Assembly: GCA_009924535.1 (NCBI GenBank)
Contig: RFRI01000079.1
Span: 1 to 6,633, forward strand
DNA: 6,633 nt
Source: Verrucomicrobiota bacterium
GTDB taxonomy: Bacteria; Verrucomicrobiota; Verrucomicrobiia; Opitutales; UBA953
Reading direction: 5' to 3'
In this document: one piece after another, positions 5,695 through 6,633 of the stretch
How positions within the stretch are numbered: the stretch's first letter is position 1
Layout of the letters: the number at the start of each line of letters is the position of its first letter
Made by a program: the position numbers and the translations under genes
Notes under the pieces: generated by a model
The model's input: only the letters and a program-made list of their open reading frames with translations
Told to the model about the DNA's origin: nothing
Databases searched by the model: none

Positions 5695-6633
5695 CAGGCC
5701 CGGATGCCGCGGTTCACCAGCAGCTGGATCAACGCGTCGTTGTAGATGATGTAAGCCCCTTCGCGCGCGGTGGCGTCGCGCACCTCGATGTCGTCGCTGA
5801 CGACGAACCAGGGCGCTTCCACGGTCTTGTCCTTGGCCACGAGGTCCATGATGTCGTGGTCGGCCTTGGCGCCGGCACGGCTGAAGGTGACGCGGACGCG
5901 CGAGTTCGTCGTCTTGAGCGCGGTCTGCTGTCCGTCGAAGCTCACCCAGACGTGCAGGCCGGGCGCGTCGTCGGCCAGTTTCTCGGCGAGCTGCACGACC
6001 TTCTGGCGCGCGGCGGCGTCGAGCTGGAAGCGGCTTTCGCCTTGGGCGTTCTTCTTCGTGGGGAGCCGGAGGCCGAGGTAATCCTGGCGGAGGCAGGCGA
6101 AGTTGTTGGCGTCGAGGGCGAGGCGGGCCTTCTCGCCCGTGGCCACGGCGCGTTCGAGCAGGGCGAGCGGTCCGGACTGCTTCTGCTCATGGAAAGCGCG
6201 GTCGGCCATGTAGGAGCGGCGGCGATGGATGTCGCGACGGTAAAGGTCCGCGTGGCGCGAGTCGACCAGGCCGGACTGCTCGGCGAGGAGCAGGGCGCTC
6301 TCGATCGACTTCAGTTCGCGCGCGTCGGCGCCGTTGATCTTGGCCGAGATGCGTTCGAGGAAGGGGTCGGAGGGCTGGTCGCGCTTCTCGAGTTCGTAGC
6401 GGACCTTCTCGATGTGCTCGGTGAGGCGCTTCTCGAGGGCGACCACTTCCGGCAGGGCCTGCCCGGCGGTACGTAGGTAGCGGCGGAGCAGCTTGAGCAT
6501 CTCCTCCATCTGCGGGATGGCCTGGCGCAGCTCATGCTCCTTGGCGAGGAAGGGGTCGGCGTCACGTTGCGCCTTGCGGACTTTCTCGACGGTCTCCGTG
6601 GTCAGCTGGCGTAGCTTGGCGACTTCTTCGGAG
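5694..6633 (-). CDS. Unidentified helical protein, C-terminal part (5' end beyond window)
   Basis: I do not recognise this protein. The frame is open from the right edge to TGA at 5694-5696, giving at least 312 residues; the ATG at 6507-6509 is internal, because coding-like sequence continues upstream (AKLRQLTTETVEKVRKAQRD). The N-terminal half visible is highly charged and helical, likely coiled coil. It holds two copies of a unit of about 60 residues: TETVEKVR..RD.DPFLAKE, then TEHIEKVR..RD..SDPFLERI. The middle is rich in Arg/His (RRDIHRRRSYMADRAFHEQ). The C-terminal 110 residues look like a small alpha/beta domain, with strands LHVWVSFDG, RVRVTFSRA and APWFVVSDDIEVRD and a closing helix AYIIYNDALIQLLVNRGIRA. 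No membrane segment or enzyme motif is visible. It converges on the ThuA-like gene and is probably unrelated to it functionally. A structural or cytoplasmic scaffold role is only a guess. Confidence 0.75.
   Translation of the reverse strand, partial: SEEVAKLRQLTTETVEKVRKAQRDADPFLAKEHELRQAIPQMEEMLKLLRRYLRTAGQALPEVVALEKRLTEHIEKVRYELEKRDQPSDPFLERISAKINGADARELKSIESALLLAEQSGLVDSRHADLYRRDIHRRRSYMADRAFHEQKQSGPLALLERAVATGEKARLALDANNFACLRQDYLGLRLPTKKNAQGESRFQLDAAARQKVVQLAEKLADDAPGLHVWVSFDGQQTALKTTNSRVRVTFSRAGAKADHDIMDLVAKDKTVEAPWFVVSDDIEVRDATAREGAYIIYNDALIQLLVNRGIRA

Noticed and set aside
5649..6476. 275-codon open frame on the plus strand at the right end
   Set aside because: Opposite a minus-strand frame that stays open to the window edge and shows repeats and plausible secondary structure. 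The plus frame starts just before the terminator and gives a Val/Gly/Glu/Leu shadow sequence.

Overview
The window is GC-rich DNA from what looks like a member of the Planctomycetota-Verrucomicrobiota group, most likely a verrucomicrobial lineage. That placement rests on gene content: a PSCyt2/PSD1 (DUF1549/DUF1553) protein followed by a Tat-exported DUF1501 protein and an exported ThuA-like protein. This set is typical of that superphylum. Species or genus cannot be read from the sequence.

Layout. (1) Bases 1 to about 281 are the minus-strand reading of an internal piece of a neutral/alkaline ceramidase-like protein, joined head-on to the next gene. (2) From about 276 to 2536 runs a PSCyt2-PSD1 gene on the plus strand. 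It has lost its N-terminus at the junction and is split by a one-base frameshift near 1366-1371. (3) After a 69-nt AT-rich, nearly G-free spacer with a 12-bp direct repeat and a 14-bp palindrome comes the DUF1501 gene (2606-3994), closed by a strong intrinsic terminator (4016-4054). (4) A short exported Ala/Lys-rich protein follows (4109-4426). Its last residues run into about 140 bp that read on the minus strand as part of a bacterial Ig-like repeat protein (about 4402-4542). (5) An exported ThuA-domain protein (4560-5639) ends in a perfect-stem terminator (5662-5694). (6) A converging, unidentified helical protein with an internal repeat of about 60 residues (5694 to beyond 6633, minus strand) fills the right end.

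How the genes fit together. PSCyt2-PSD1 and DUF1501 proteins are almost always paired, and ThuA-domain proteins are common neighbours. All three here carry export signals or belong to exported families, so they probably act in the periplasm or at the cell surface. The biochemical role of the pair is not established. A link to breakdown of complex glycans is a genomic-context inference. None of the plus-strand starts has a clear Shine-Dalgarno sequence. Instead they follow C-rich, G-poor leaders.

The most notable features are structural. Two short pieces of unrelated genes lie on the minus strand, abutting or inserted into an otherwise coherent locus, and a single-base frameshift falls in the main gene. 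Together they suggest either a chimeric assembly or a locally rearranged genome. I see no CRISPR array, RNA gene, transposase or defence system.
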